Shown: positions 26,131-38,000 of the stretch, piece by piece
Numbering within the stretch: position 1 is the stretch's first letter
Layout of the letters: each line of letters opens with the position of its first letter
Assembly: GCA_030490835.1 (NCBI GenBank)
Contig: CM059971.1
Span: 100,692,095-100,756,094, forward strand
Length of the DNA: 64,000 nucleotides
Source: Annona cherimola
Lineage: Eukaryota; Streptophyta; Magnoliopsida; Magnoliales; Annonaceae
Direction of reading: 5' to 3'
Made by a program: the position numbers and the translations under genes
The notes under the pieces: model-generated
What the model saw: only the letters and a program-made list of their open reading frames with translations
Told to the model about the DNA's origin: nothing
The model's database searches: none

Positions 26131-26811
26131 CATACGATTAGTTCCCCTTTAATGGTTGCAAGAAAAGGAGGTATTTTTTATTTTAAAAATTCAAAAAATA
26201 TTTAAAAAAATGAAAATTTTCATGTATGAAAATTATATGGTTGGCCCGCATGTATGTCAAATTCAAAAAAATAATAATAATAATAATAAAGCAAATGACT
26301 CGTGCAAGCATGCTTAATGCTCACATTTGCATTGGATCGTCACTTGTATGTATAAGGTCGGCTCTATCTTTCTTGAATTTGAATGGCCATTTATTCCCCT
26401 TTTTATCACGCTAACCTATAGATCAGGCGAGTTTCATTCCGTTGGAATTTAGGAATGCAATTGCGTGGCTTCACACACACACAAAAAGGCAAATGTGCAA
26501 TGCTAAAGGAACAAAAGCTACTGTCGATAGCCTTGATAAAGAAGCAAGCATATTTTCTGAATCAAGTAGCTGGCAAACAAGGCGATATATGTTAATCGCA
26601 TCCGTGAATTTCTTTTTTCTTTTTCTAGGGAAGAGAGACCATCCCCAAATGAAAATGAAAAACAAGAGAGGAGGTCATCCTGTAATCCTATTGCATCAGG
26701 TTTTAGTAGTTAATCCAAAACTAACCCTTACGCATAAGATAGATATAATACATAATAAACTACTAAAGAGAGTGAATTTCCAGGAGCAGTCGCCCATATA
26801 TCATCCTAGTT

Positions 26812-28635
26812 TCATCTCCATGCTGAAGCTACAATCAAGTTCTTGTCCTCCCATCCAAAGAAGAGTGCCCCACCTTCTTCTTTCAGCGCATACCTATCGC
26901 AGTATGATTTTGAAAGCAATGTTCGAATAGCATTGTTCACATATGAACTCAAAGGGCACGCAACAAAGCCAGCCATCATCATCCTCGCCTTCCATTTTCC
27001 AGCAACTTCATACCTCTCTATCCTCTCTGCCCCCTCGCATGCTACAACGTTGACAATGTCCCGAGCAAGGCAGTGGCGCTCAACATTCATCCTGTCAGGG
27101 CTCTCTCTAGGCAGTGTTGCGTCAAGTGACTCAAACACAGCGGAATAGTAATTGTAGGCCTCCACAAACCTGGGGAAGAATGGTGTAGTGTTTGTGTTCA
27201 TATCCTGTTCGACGACAGTCACCAGCTTTGGCTTCATGCCCTTGACCATCCGGAGGAGCCTGTCCCTTTGGTTGATAGTTGAAACGCTCTCATCTGGCAT
27301 GTGGTGGAGCAGGAATGCGAAGTTCACTATCAGTGCCTCACCAGGTCTGCAATCTAGGATGGCTGGTGTTACATCTTCTGTCTTCGCAGCAACTGCTTGA
27401 AACTCAAACGGCACCCCAACTGCCTCTGCCAGCTTCTCCAGGCGCTGCCCAATGATTTTCAGGCCACCTACTGGCCTCTGTACTGACTCTGGATCATCAA
27501 CTCCGGTAATCCTCACATGTGGCAGCTTGCTCTTCTGCGATGTTGTCGACAGAGCTTGGATGAGTGTGATGTATTGGCTTCCTTGGCTTATGTCAAAGTC
27601 CACGATGTGGACTCTCTCCTCGTCTTTGAATGTCTCAGCTATAGCACCATTGGCTGCCATGAAACCAAACTTAAAGCAAGGACAAATTTCAAAGAGGATC
27701 TGCATTGCAGAGAGCCGGTCAGCACTAGGAGGTTCTTTGCACCTCAGAGCCTTGTAGATGCTGTGGCCAGAGGCAGCCAACCGAGCTGCCAGCCCTTCTA
27801 CCATGTACGCAGCAATCCTTTGTGGCGGATCACCCTGGATTGACACCATCTGTCGGAGCTCGTTTATGAGGTTGGCTGCTTCCTCCAAACTGTCTTCTGA
27901 AATTGCTGCTGCACATTCATAGAGGAGCTGCTTAGGGGTCAAATTTCTAGAGGAGGATCTTGGACTAGAGGCGGCCAAAACACCCATCTCTTTACTGCTG
28001 CTAATGCTGCTTAGGTTTGAATCTGAGGATAATGATGATTCCTTTGGTGAACAAGGCAGGAGAAGATTCTTAGCAGAATCTACCCATTCGCTGTCAACAC
28101 TTAGGCCTTGATCAGAATCAAACATATCCTCATCATTGTCATCCAGCAGCCTTCTTTCTAGCTCCTGAAGCTTGGATCTGATTTCATCCCCACCAAAATC
28201 CATCACATTGTCTGGGCTATCATAGGATGAAGAAAGAGCCCAGGCAGCATTGTCAATAGATATTGGAGGAGATGAATCTAGGGTTTCAGCAAAGTAGTTG
28301 TAATGATTTTGTGTAGATTCCATCTGCTGGTAGGGTGTGGGATCTTGAGGGCAACATGCAGAAGAACTTAGAAAGCCAGAGGCGGAGTGATGACGAGGAG
28401 AGACAATCTGTCGAGACGAAAACTCTTCTGGGGAAGAAGAATTAGAGTACTGCTTGTTATAAATCTCATGGCAAAATGATTCGTGCCTGAACCTGAATTT
28501 TCTATTGTCAGAGCAAAACATTTGAGTGGATAAACCAGCACCATCAATGTTGCCTTTAAGCGCATAGAGGTTGGAGTCACCATATGCAGTGGATGAATCG
28601 ACAGGCCTTACCAAAGACATAATGTTCTTTTCCAA
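26812..28635 (-). CDS. SCL1: GRAS-domain transcription regulator, SCARECROW-LIKE 1 type
   Basis: A single uninterrupted 607-aa reading frame, as is usual for GRAS genes. The N-terminal 230 residues are Ser-rich and disordered-looking, with an acidic patch (LDDNDEDMFDSD, about 164-175). The GRAS domain covers about 231-607: leucine heptad region I from NLTPKQLLYECAAAI (231-245), the VHIID motif as VHIVDFDISQGSQY (342-355), then HVRITGVDDPESV and the second heptad region, the PFYRE region around FFPRFVEAYNYYSAVFESLD (486-505), RVER-like RMNVERHCLARDIVNVVACEG, and a C-terminal SAW motif (LFFGWEDKNLIVASAWR). Proteins of this PAT1/SCL branch act in the nucleus as co-regulators of transcription, often in light, stress or hormone responses; the role here is not shown by sequence. 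An alternative start is Met6 (28620). Assignment to SCL1 rather than another member of the same branch is by overall resemblance. Confidence 0.9.
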   Translation of the reverse strand: MEKNIMSLVRPVDSSTAYGDSNLYALKGNIDGAGLSTQMFCSDNRKFRFRHESFCHEIYNKQYSNSSSPEEFSSRQIVSPRHHSASGFLSSSACCPQDPTPYQQMESTQNHYNYFAETLDSSPPISIDNAAWALSSSYDSPDNVMDFGGDEIRSKLQELERRLLDDNDEDMFDSDQGLSVDSEWVDSAKNLLLPCSPKESSLSSDSNLSSISSSKEMGVLAASSPRSSSRNLTPKQLLYECAAAISEDSLEEAANLINELRQMVSIQGDPPQRIAAYMVEGLAARLAASGHSIYKALRCKEPPSADRLSAMQILFEICPCFKFGFMAANGAIAETFKDEERVHIVDFDISQGSQYITLIQALSTTSQKSKLPHVRITGVDDPESVQRPVGGLKIIGQRLEKLAEAVGVPFEFQAVAAKTEDVTPAILDCRPGEALIVNFAFLLHHMPDESVSTINQRDRLLRMVKGMKPKLVTVVEQDMNTNTTPFFPRFVEAYNYYSAVFESLDATLPRESPDRMNVERHCLARDIVNVVACEGAERIERYEVAGKWKARMMMAGFVACPLSSYVNNAIRTLLSKSYCDRYALKEEGGALFFGWEDKNLIVASAWR

Positions 28636-30722
28636 CCACTCAACCCTTCGCCCAACGATAAAGTTCCAAAACTTGTTTTCTCTTATTTGTAGAATCCCTC
28701 CTCACCAGAAGTGATCGTCTGTCACAAGTGGAAACATTTTTATAAGATGATGAAAAACTGATCAAGTCATTTTAATAAGAAAAAATTACATTTCCTCAAT
28801 CCGGATCCAACCAAAAGCATGCATGATAAGCTTGAAATGACAAAAATAAATTTTAATGGTTAAAGATTCGAGGGCTATACTGTTTAGAGGGTTTCACATT
28901 CCTTTTTGCCTGCAAATTGATCTATGTTTTATTGACAGAAAGGCATCCACAACAAAATTGTTTCATCCAAAAAGGAGGCATCTGTGCTTCAGATATTGTC
29001 ACTCTATAACGGTTTCAGTTTTGTGGAGTATAAATACTCTGCACAGAACCTGATTATTAATATGATTTTTAGATTTTTTTTTTTTATCAATTTTTTCACA
29101 CACCAGATTCAACTTCAAAGATCTAAAAACAACTTCCAAGAGATTTTCCCCATGAAAATATTCCTGCCAGTACATGAAAACATCTTTAAATGCTAGTGCA
29201 ATGCTAGTGACCTGTAATGCCTAGAAATTCCTCTAGTCGCCACTATAGGACACGGTTTGATGCAATAAATCCTGCACCAATCAGATAGGACGGCTCCAAA
29301 TAGTTTGTTGTCAAGAAAGGGGCAGAATCTGAGAAATTTGAAAAAATAAAGACCTTAATTACAATCAGCATTCGATTTTTTTTTTTCCATCATCTTTCTT
29401 TTCACTTTTCTTTTTCCCCCTTCCTTCCCGTTTCCTCTTGTGTGTGTAACAAGCGGTGTCTTTTAGAATCAAAATGCTTGTGGGAGAGTACTCAAAAATA
29501 TCAAAATGACAGGACCAATGAACTCTAATGAAGTAGACACTATTCTCTCAGGCTTTGCATTTGCAGAGTTTCACATCAAACACATTTTCCAAAGACATAG
29601 CAAAGAAAAGCTAAAAGGGAGTTGTTGAGCTCGCAAATTCCAACTGGGATGTTCCTTAATCTGGCTAGGATTTCTTCAAATTGCAACTCGGATCTCCTCA
29701 AGTTGGTGGCCAACAGGAACAGCTAATTTACAGATGAGAAAATACGGCGGTCCCATAAGCCAACGATGCATAAGAAGAAAATCCTCAACTCAGTGATAAC
29801 AACCCAGGCTCCTGATGACAAGATGGAAAAATGAAGCAAGCAACAAAAGGGCTCTTAATCCCTTTGAAAGTGGTGGATTTTCTTCTTATATTTTTCGATG
29901 AGGACGAAGACTGCGAACAAATTAAAGAAGCATCAGGTGCAGATTCACATAATAAGCCCTACGAACTGCAATTAGCCCGATCGAGCTATCGCAACCAACC
30001 ATATACCAGAGCAGCCAAAAACGATAGCCAGAGATCCTGTTCAGCCCTCAGTGACAAGTGAAAACAAGAGAAATAGCTGCAATACCAACCAACAAACGAA
30101 ACACGAAGAAGATGAAAACGTACCCTCAAAGAACAGACATCAATCGATCAACCACCGCAGACATGCACGCATAAGACCATTATAACCAGAAGAGGAGAGC
30201 AGCATATTGGATGAGAAAGGACAAAGATCTGATTTTGACAATTGGGCGGCAGGTAAAAGAGTCGATGGTCGAAGCACGACGACAATAGCAAAGGGGGAGA
30301 GGGGAAGGAGAAAAACTACAAACATATAGGGGGGGCTGGGGCTGGGGTTTCACGCGCCTAAGCAAAGGCTTCTGTTCCTTTTCTAGAAAACAGTGGAGAA
30401 GACCCAACCAAGTGTAGAAAGTAGAAAGTTGAAAGACGAAAAATCCAGTTTTTGGATTTGTATAATGGCAAAGAAAGAAAGCCAGCCAGCGGTATTACTA
30501 TTATCTACTCCATCCATGCCATGGGTAGTTTCTTGTGACCTGTGACCTGTGACCTGTGACCTGTGACCAGCTGGCAGGCTAGCTGCAGCTGCTGCTTCCC
30601 TATCGCTCTCCAACAACCAGAACAGATGATGGCGTACCGTTTTCCCTGGCTTGCACTTGCAGGTCTTATGTAATCTACCCTCTTCGCCTGCTCTCTCTTG
30701 CGCTCGTCGGCTGGGACAATAT
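28636..30722 (-). other. Upstream region of the SCL1-type gene
   Basis: No coding sequence was recognised. GRAS genes of this branch often have an intron in the 5' leader, so the transcript start may lie well upstream, perhaps near 30.2-30.4 kb where the sequence becomes less AT-rich. I could not fix a splice pair or TATA box with confidence. Confidence 0.35.
30534..30568. repeat. Five tandem copies of TGTGACC
   Basis: A perfect 7-bp repeat, five times. It lies about 1.9 kb upstream of the SCL1-type start codon. Variation in copy number is likely; a regulatory role is not shown. Confidence 0.95.
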
Positions 30723-32130
30723 TAGGGGTGCAACTTGTACCGGGTCGGTCCGAACCCGACCCGACCCGACCCGACCCGGTATCAAAACCAAAAATGGGTT
30801 TTATTTTTAAGACTTTTTTCAAAATAGACCCGGTTTCAACCCGACCCGTAGAAATCCGAAACCAAAACCGGGTTCGCACCAACCCGGTACCAAAACCCGA
30901 CCCGGTCCGAACCCGGTGTAGTTTATATAATTTTTTCATCAATTATACATGTTTTTTTGTAATATTAATCTATATATATACATGTTTTAGGCATTACTAA
31001 CTCTAATTTAGACAAATCACCTATTTCTTCATTATCAAAGCATGCTTGAGATAACTTAATTTCTAGGATGATTTTTTATGATTATTATCTTCTTATTGTT
31101 AACAGTTGCATACATTTTTTTCGTCTAGGTTGATGCATATTATTTTCAAATGTGTAAATCGAGGAGGAAGAACTTGACATTAGAAATGCAGATGAAAATC
31201 AAGGGAGAAATTACTTGGAAGTCTTCGAATAGTTTTTTAGTTTTTTTAGAAACTTTAGAGACATGAACTCATTTGAAATTTGAATTTGTTTAAAAGTAGA
31301 TGTAAACTTATTTAAACTTGAGATTTGTTTATATTTTCATTTTAAATTTAGATTGCACTTAAATTAGATTGGAATGTTGAACCATTACGCTTAATGTATT
31401 TAGATTTAGTTACTTTGAATAACCGTTATGTAGATTATGTTTGAATTTAAGTCGGTATGATAAATCTATTTCATATTATACTTTCTATTAACATGAGAAA
31501 TCTGTTAGTTTGAATTTCAGATTGTAATATAAATTTGATTTATATTTTAAGTTTATTGGTATGACAAGTGGTCAATTTTTACTTTAGCAATTTGTATGAT
31601 AAATATTCAGTTTGAATTTAATTTCATCAATTTGTACGATAATGTTTAGTTTCAACTACAAAGTTGGTATGATATGTTCATTTTCTATTTGGTATACTTG
31701 AGTCATTTCCATTAGCTATTAAATAGAAATGACCAACTAGTTATAAAACTAACTAATTTGTCATTTATTTGTGTCTATAGGGTGCTGAAAAATTGCTTGC
31801 AGAGTTCATTCAAAGAATATTGTAGAATTCAGCATGATGTTGCAGAATTCTTTGAAAGTATGTTGCAGAATTCAGCGTGAGACTTTACTTCATAAATACA
31901 TATATGTATATTTCAATAATTTTCTTTTAAATTACAACTGAATTTGGAAAAAAATAGTTTATTGATAACCCGATTTCTAACCCGAAACCAAACCAAAACC
32001 AATGCGAACCCGACCCGAACCCGGTCCGAACCCGAGTTACATTCTTAGGGTTTGGGTTTACTCCAACCCGGTTGGCTTAGGGTTTGGGTTCACTCCAACC
32101 CGGTATAACCCGACCCGAGTTGCACCCCTA
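30723..32130. mobile_element. Non-autonomous hAT-like element with intact ends
   Basis: It starts TAGGGGTGCAACTTG and ends CGAGTTGCACCCCTA. It is flanked by a perfect 8-bp target duplication GACAATAT (30715-30722 and 32131-32138). About 200 bp at each end are packed with ACCCGACCCG and AACCCGGT motifs, the kind of subterminal repeat that hAT transposases bind. The interior (about 30910-31960) is AT-rich and has no transposase frame. The perfect duplication suggests recent insertion compared with the relative at 12571-13233. Confidence 0.9.
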
Positions 32131-32187
32131 GACAATATCGCAGCATTGAAAATTTTTGTCATCCTCAAGTGCGTTTGCCACTCTTTA

Positions 32188-32467
32188 AGGTATGTTTGGC
32201 AATGAGAAAAAATGTCACTTAAAACTTTTCAATCTAAAACTTTTCACTCTCTACAATTATCATATTTTTTAATCATTTTTTCACATTTTTCCATACAACT
32301 ATCCTACTTTTCAATCATTTCTGCACAATTACCTATACAATTAACCTATCTATTTTAACTTTATCATATTTACTTTTCATCATTACCCCCATCATATTAC
32401 ATCATTTGACAATTTTTATTCTCTAAAATTTTTCATCAAAAAATTTATCTATTTCAAAACACACCCT
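32188..32467 (-). mobile_element. Tourist-like MITE, copy 3
   Basis: Inverted relative to copies 1 and 2. It runs from AGGTATGTTTGGCAATG to CAAAACACACCCT, with TTA on both sides. Internal segments such as CTTTTCAATCTAAAACTTTT are the complement of those in copy 1. Confidence 0.82.
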
Positions 32468-32704
32468 TTATCAACTGTATTCTTAGCTTGGGTACACACC
32501 TGGGTCCTTTTTTTTCTCTTCTTCTTCTTTTCTGGTTGGTCGCAGGGTCGACGCCGTGGACTATTCATGTCGTAGGGATCGATAGTTGGACCTCGGGCAA
32601 CCATACCCGGAGACATCGCCAGCTGCGCTACTGCAGCGGCGCACACCTTAGTCCTTGGTGTACGCATTTTTGCCTACGTTTCGCCTCGGGTGCCCTTCTT
32701 TCTT

Positions 32705-33041
32705 TTTTTTTTTTTTTTTTTTTTTGATTGGTACAATTACATACATCTCAACACATATTAAACTTGAAGATCTGAGACATTCTTACAAATAGAAGGGACA
32801 CACATTCCCAAAGAAATCTGGAGATACAGCTCCACGAAAGAATAAGGAAGACACAGCTTCCAATAACCACCTGGGAGACCACCCTGCTCCCACACTCCAT
32901 CCATCCGGGAGACCACATTTTGCTCCCACAAATTTTTCCGCCCGAAATCTTGAGCGCGAATGGAGATTCGAAACTCCTACCAACTGCCGCGCACAGCTTT
33001 GCGCCACCGACAGCCACCAACCGAGCTAGCCTCGGTTGGTT
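32705..33041 (-). mobile_element. tRNA-derived SINE, full length
   Basis: Read on the minus strand, it begins near ACCAACCGAGGCTAGCTCGG. It has an A-box-like TAGCTCGGTTGGTGGC and a B-box-like GAGTTTCGAATCTCC (GGTTCGANTCC type) about 60 bp further on, a body rich in GTGGGAGC and GGTCTCCC, and ends GTACCAATC followed by poly(A) (the T run at 32705-32725). It is flanked by a perfect 16-bp target duplication GGTGCCCTTCTTTCTT at 32689-32704 and 33042-33057. A 5'-truncated relative is at 63372-63600. Confidence 0.92.
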
Positions 33042-33057
33042 GGTGCCCTTCTTTCTT

Positions 33058-33693
33058 CATCATGCGCATTCGTGATTTTCTGCCGTTACGGGTAAGCTAG
33101 ATATTTTATTTTGTTATTATTATTTTTTTTCCCTGAACTGTGCCATTGAGCTGCGATTATTTTAAGTATTCTGATTTCTTCTTTTTTTATAGTGGCATTC
33201 TGATTTTCTTAATCAGAACCGCACGGGTGCAACCTGTTACTTTTTCCTATTTATTTATTTTTAATATTTTTTGAATGAAAACGGTTTCTAAATGAGTCAA
33301 TTCTGTTCGTTGTCTATTCTACCTCTTCATTCTATTTTACCTTACTTGCTCGTTTGGATTCTTAATCAACCTTCCATTTCCATTTCAAATTGCACAAAAC
33401 ATCTAATATTGAAACAATCGAGCTGTAAATTATAAATTTTGAAAATCGAGAAGAGAATATGAGAGAGAGAGAGAGAGGGAAGGGGAAGAGAGAGAGGGAA
33501 GGGGGGGAACAAAAAATTAAAATTGTATTCATGCTATGGAGATAAAGATGCGATCCGCGTGGATGATAGCATATATCAGGGCTTTATACTAACATAACAT
33601 AATATATCATAGGGTACCCACTCAAATTGGTTCTGGGGACCCATTATGTAACAACATGAACAACTTTTTTGTTGTATTCTATGAGTATTTTTT
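33058..33693. repeat. Spacer with a GA-rich microsatellite
   Basis: No gene seen. A GA-rich simple repeat (GAGAGAGAGAGAG and GGGAAGGGG runs) lies at about 33450-33510. Confidence 0.6.
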
Positions 33694-34144
33694 AAGGACT
33701 TTTTCCAAATATATTCATTATATTTAGTCTTAATCACAAATATAATTACTATGTTTTCAATATCTCAAACATATTCATCTCGTTAGCAACTAATTCCAAA
33801 AATAACCATTCAGTTAAAAACAGTTAGTTAACTTTTTTAAATGCTCAAAATATCACTATCAAAAAACAATAAAAGATGAAATAAAATAGAAAAATGAAAT
33901 TAAAGTTCTCAAAATCCAGAGCTCACGTGCAATTATGGCATTAGTGAGTTATGATATTCAAATTTTTAATTTCATCCCAAATTTAATGGGTATATTACTA
34001 ATTTCACATATTAATTAATGACATTAACCCACGGATTAGGCGTTTTTGTGATTAACATAATGGTTATATTTGGGATTTTGAAAATGATGTGGGTATATTT
34101 GAAATTAGAATTAAACATAGCAGATATATTTGAAAAAATCCTTC
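33694..34144. mobile_element. Mutator-like MITE with long inverted termini, copy 1
   Basis: About 450 bp. The left end AAGGACTTTTTCCAAATATA and the right end ATATTTGAAAAAATCCTT are inverted complements, and similarity runs inward for roughly 90 bp through units like TAATGGTTATATTTGGGATT. Internal marks CAATAAAAGATGAAATAAAA and TTAGTGAGTTATGATATTCA are shared with the copy at 58876-59378. Here the target duplication is unclear. Confidence 0.78.
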
Positions 34145-35039
34145 TTAAACATATCATATCCAAATTACACCCATATGTGTAATATTTGTCTATATTATTT
34201 AGATAGATTAGAATTCAACCAATAATATCCTAATTAGATGTATTTTCAACTTAATGTGGACTCTTATTTATGTTGAAATCAAATTCAGCTCATTATATTT
34301 AAATCATCTATTTAATTGTAAGCCATCATCTTCAAAAAGTACAAAATCAAGATAATAACATTATTCGATGTAAATATCAAACTTCGAATTTGTTTTTACA
34401 ATACCTAAACTATCTAAAACATTATCATAATATGATAAATGATCCTTTGAGCCTTATTAATGGATTGAGTAATATTTCATAAGTTACACATAATTACATG
34501 CATTTTAATCAAATTTTCTAATCCGATGTTCTAATTTGAAAATTTTTTTGTCACATTTTTAAACGGTACAACTAGTTGGATTAAGATTCTACTATCAATG
34601 TCATCAGGGCAGTGGCCCAGGTTCACGTCAATGCCTCTTAGTTGGCTAACGTGGTATCGAGTTTGGTTGCATGCATCTCCCCCCTTAGTAAGTGAGGATT
34701 TTTTGCATCATCCCCTTAGAAATAGTAGCGGTTTTATATTTTCCTCCTAAGATTGAGGTATTTTAGAAATATTTTCTTTTTAGTGTGAAAGTTGCGAATG
34801 AGTCTAATTGTAGTATTAGTTATCACGTGATATAAAAATACCAATAAAAATTTTTTTATTATCAATATAGGGCCTATGTACAACAAGAACACCCTAATCA
34901 AAGTCAATCGGTTGTATTCTATCAAATCTCTTAGTCATTATTCCAAAATTCACGTACTTTCAAAAAATTTTATACTATATTATTCATTTTAAAATTTCGA
35001 TACTTGACTGGTAAATGATATTAATTATTTATGGGCTCC
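34145..35039. other. AT-rich spacer
   Basis: No gene or repeat recognised. Confidence 0.4.
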
Positions 35040-35550
35040 GCTTACATAGAAGCGGAGTTATTTAACTTCTTTAATTTTTAAAATTTTGATCTTTGATAGA
35101 AAATTCAATTAATTTATTATATTTAACATCGTTTATTTATCTAAGAGACTCAGTTTCATCCCTATTAAGTATATTTAGGGGCCACATTTGTTGAAAAATA
35201 TATATTCATTTGTAAATGATGAAAAATACTTAAATCCATTTACGCTTGTATTATAATATAATAATAATTTATAAAATCATTTATCCACATAGAAATAGTA
35301 TTTTTGATAGTTTAGATGTTGAAAATATAATTTTAAAATTAATAGTTAATATTAAATCAATTTATTATGTTGATTTTCAACGGGCCCCATGCTAAGTGAT
35401 ATTGGAAAAATAAAAAGATTTTCAATATACTGTAAATGATGCTAAAGACCATGAATAGAGCAGATTTTCTATTAATCATCGAGATTTTAAACATGAAAGA
35501 GATAACATAGAAAAAGGGGTTTTATAAAAGCGGGACCGATTACTTATTGT
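35040..35550 (+). repeat. AT-rich dispersed repeat with hairpin ends
   Basis: It starts with a stem-loop: CTCCGCTTACATAGAAGCGGAG folds as CTCCGCTT / AAGCGGAG. It then shares ordered motifs with 45411-45890 (TATTTAACATCGTTT, TTGAAAAATATATATTCATT, ATCATTTATCCACATAG, ATTTTAAAATTAATAGTTAA) and ends near AAAGCGGGACC. It has no coding capacity. Confidence 0.6.
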
Positions 35551-36052
35551 ATATAAGTTATGCATTGAAGTGATAATTGACATTCATAAGTACATAGCTA
35601 AAAGTGGTTAGATTTACAGCAAGAAGTTTTTGAATATGAAAATCATCAATATTGAACATTGTACGGTAGAAATTAAAAGGTAAAAATAAAAATAATAGCT
35701 GCAACAGAAATAACAAATGAAAAGCAGTATTCTTGTTGGCGATTGGCAGGGCAACTTCTTAATTTGTATTAAATTTAATTCCTGAAAAAAATTTATAATT
35801 TTCTTAGAAAAACAAAAAGCTCTCAACAATTAAACTCTCATCAAATAGGAAAAAATAAAGCTCCTACAAAATAAGAAAAAAGTAAAATATTCAGATGATT
35901 TTGAATGATGGAAATCAAACACCCGAGCTTACCACAAAGTAGACCCCTGGTGGCAGGACGGCAATGACCATTGAAGCGGTGTTGCGGTGGTCATTTTGAC
36001 ATTTTCATTGTCTGGACCGACATAGTAGAGATGTAGGATTTCAATTGTATAC

Positions 36053-36402
36053 CCTGGTGCACTTAGACTCGGTACATCCGAATGCATTTTACCTTTTTTA
36101 AATTTTTAAAATTTTTTTTTTCATAAAAACATTAATTTAAGTATATGTAACCTATGTATCAATTTTTTTCATTTTTCGAGATTTTTCCCTTTTTAAAATT
36201 CATTGGAAATTTTAGTAATTTAAAATTATTAAAATGCCACGGACTTATAAAAATCTAAAAAAATCTAAAAATCTCAAAAATGGTAAAATTTAATATAAAT
36301 TTAAATACACTTAAATTAACAGTTCTATACAAAAAATTAGTAAATTTTTTTTTTTAAATGGATATTTGCATCCGGGTGCACCGAGTCCAAGTACACCTGG
36401 GT
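36053..36402. mobile_element. Palindromic (foldback) MITE, copy 2
   Basis: The left arm CTGGTGCACTTAGACTCGGT pairs with the complement of the right arm, which reads CAGGTGTACTTGGACTCGGT. Pairing continues past 40 bp and the AT-rich centre is again self-complementary. Confidence 0.78.
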
Positions 36403-36909
36403 GCATATTACTGGATATAGGGAGGTATCCAGAATTTTGTTTTTTTGTTTTTTCTTTTTCTTTAGCCCGGATGCATCCTGAATTTACAGTACGAGAATAC
36501 CAAATCGGACGTATCTGATTTTTTTTTTTTTTGGGGGGTGCGGATGTATCCTGAATTTGAGTATGAGAATACAAGATATGCAGTTTTTTCAGTTATATGG
36601 ATTGTAAAAGAGGTCATGCTCAGTTGCTCACGCATGTTACCAGTAGGCTGCGCCCTCCTCAAAACATTTGCCCCTGAATTTAGTACAAGATGCACAAAAA
36701 GCCCCAAAACACTACTAATATTCCTGAGTTCGACGGGAAATTTCAAAATTATGTTTTAAAATATCAATTATTCTGTATCAATAATTTTGCTTCTGCGGAA
36801 TTTCATTTTTTTGTAATCTTGTCCATTTTTTCAACCACTGTATTCAACCTTATTTGTATTATCGTGAAAAAGAGTCGTCTAATACCATTATTTTTATAAC
36901 AAAATATCA

Positions 36910-37165
36910 TTATGCAACAACCACAAATGTGTAAAACCATAATAAGCGAAATAATTTGATACTAAATATCATTTCTAAAGTTGTATTGTCAATGTCTAAA
37001 CCATCAAATATCATTAATATGTAAATAAATGATTTTATAAATTATTACTATATTCTAATACGTATGTATATATATCTAAGTATTTTTTATAATTTTTAAC
37101 ATGTGAATAAATAATTTTATAAAGTATTACTATATTGTAATACACATGCAAATGTGGCCCATGAA
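36910..37165 (-). repeat. AT-rich dispersed repeat, inverted partial copy with internal duplication
   Basis: On the minus strand it shares the order of motifs TATAAAATCATTTATT, GATGGTTTAGACATTGAC, AATGATATTTAGTATCAA with the family at 56903-57291. One segment of about 100 bp, containing AATTTTATAAAGTATTACTA, is duplicated (37020-37145). Confidence 0.5.
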
Positions 37166-37727
37166 ATTTTTTTGATTTAGAAGAAACTTAGTCTTAATAC
37201 TAAACAAATAATATTAAATATAATGAGGATTACATCACTAATTAAGGTGGAGAAAATGGATTACGACCCAATCTTATAATATTATAATAATATATTTCTT
37301 TTAAAAAGTATTTATTATTTAAAAAAATTAAAAATTTCCCCTAAAAATAAAAATGCCAAGGAATGCAATTTTATACCCTTAACTCGGATGAATATTAAAA
37401 ACAATAAAGCCAGCTTGGTTGGCCAGGGCGTCTGTCAGTTACGCATCCCACGTGTTCAAGGTTGGTTGTCAACACTATGATATGGAGCATTTCTCCTAGT
37501 GGTGATAGCAATCTCCTCATTATTATTATTATGGGAGTGTCCACCGCATGAAGAATTTAGTGATATTGTTAGATATTTGTTAAAATAATGTATGGAATTT
37601 GTAAAAATATCATTGTAACATCAGTTGAGATGAATGTAAAAAATACTCATTAAAGAAAAGTTCATCCAAGATTTTGGTTTCTCATCAACCCACATATGCA
37701 CTGTGGCATGAAATTCGTGAGCTGACT

Positions 37728-38000
37728 ACATGCAGCCTAAGTGCACTTCGTGCATTTTACTCATTTTTGATATTTGTTTGAAATTTTTTTATACAATTGT
37801 TAATCTATGTGTATTTAACATGTATATCAATTTTTACTATTTTTAGAGACTTTTAGATATTTATTTTTAATTTTTTAAAGTCAGTGATATTTTTATAATT
37901 TATATTAAATACACCTAGATTAACAATTGTATAAAAAAATTTAAAAAAAAATGAATTTTTGCACTATAGTGCACCGAAGCTAAGTGCACCCGGGTGTATT
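37728..38000. mobile_element. Palindromic (foldback) MITE, copy 3
   Basis: The left arm CCTAAGTGCACTTCGTGCA pairs with the complement of the right arm near 37960-37995 (GGGTGCACTTAGCTTCGGTG on the other strand). The inner arms, TTGTTAATCTATGTGTATTT and its complement, match copy 1. Confidence 0.78.

Noticed and set aside
26442..26930. 162-codon plus-strand frame overlapping the SCL1-type 3' end
   Set aside because: It overlaps the GRAS coding region on the opposite strand and matches nothing; a chance frame.
27452..27843. Plus-strand frames of about 100 codons in the GRAS gene
   Set aside because: Shadows of the minus-strand GRAS reading frame.
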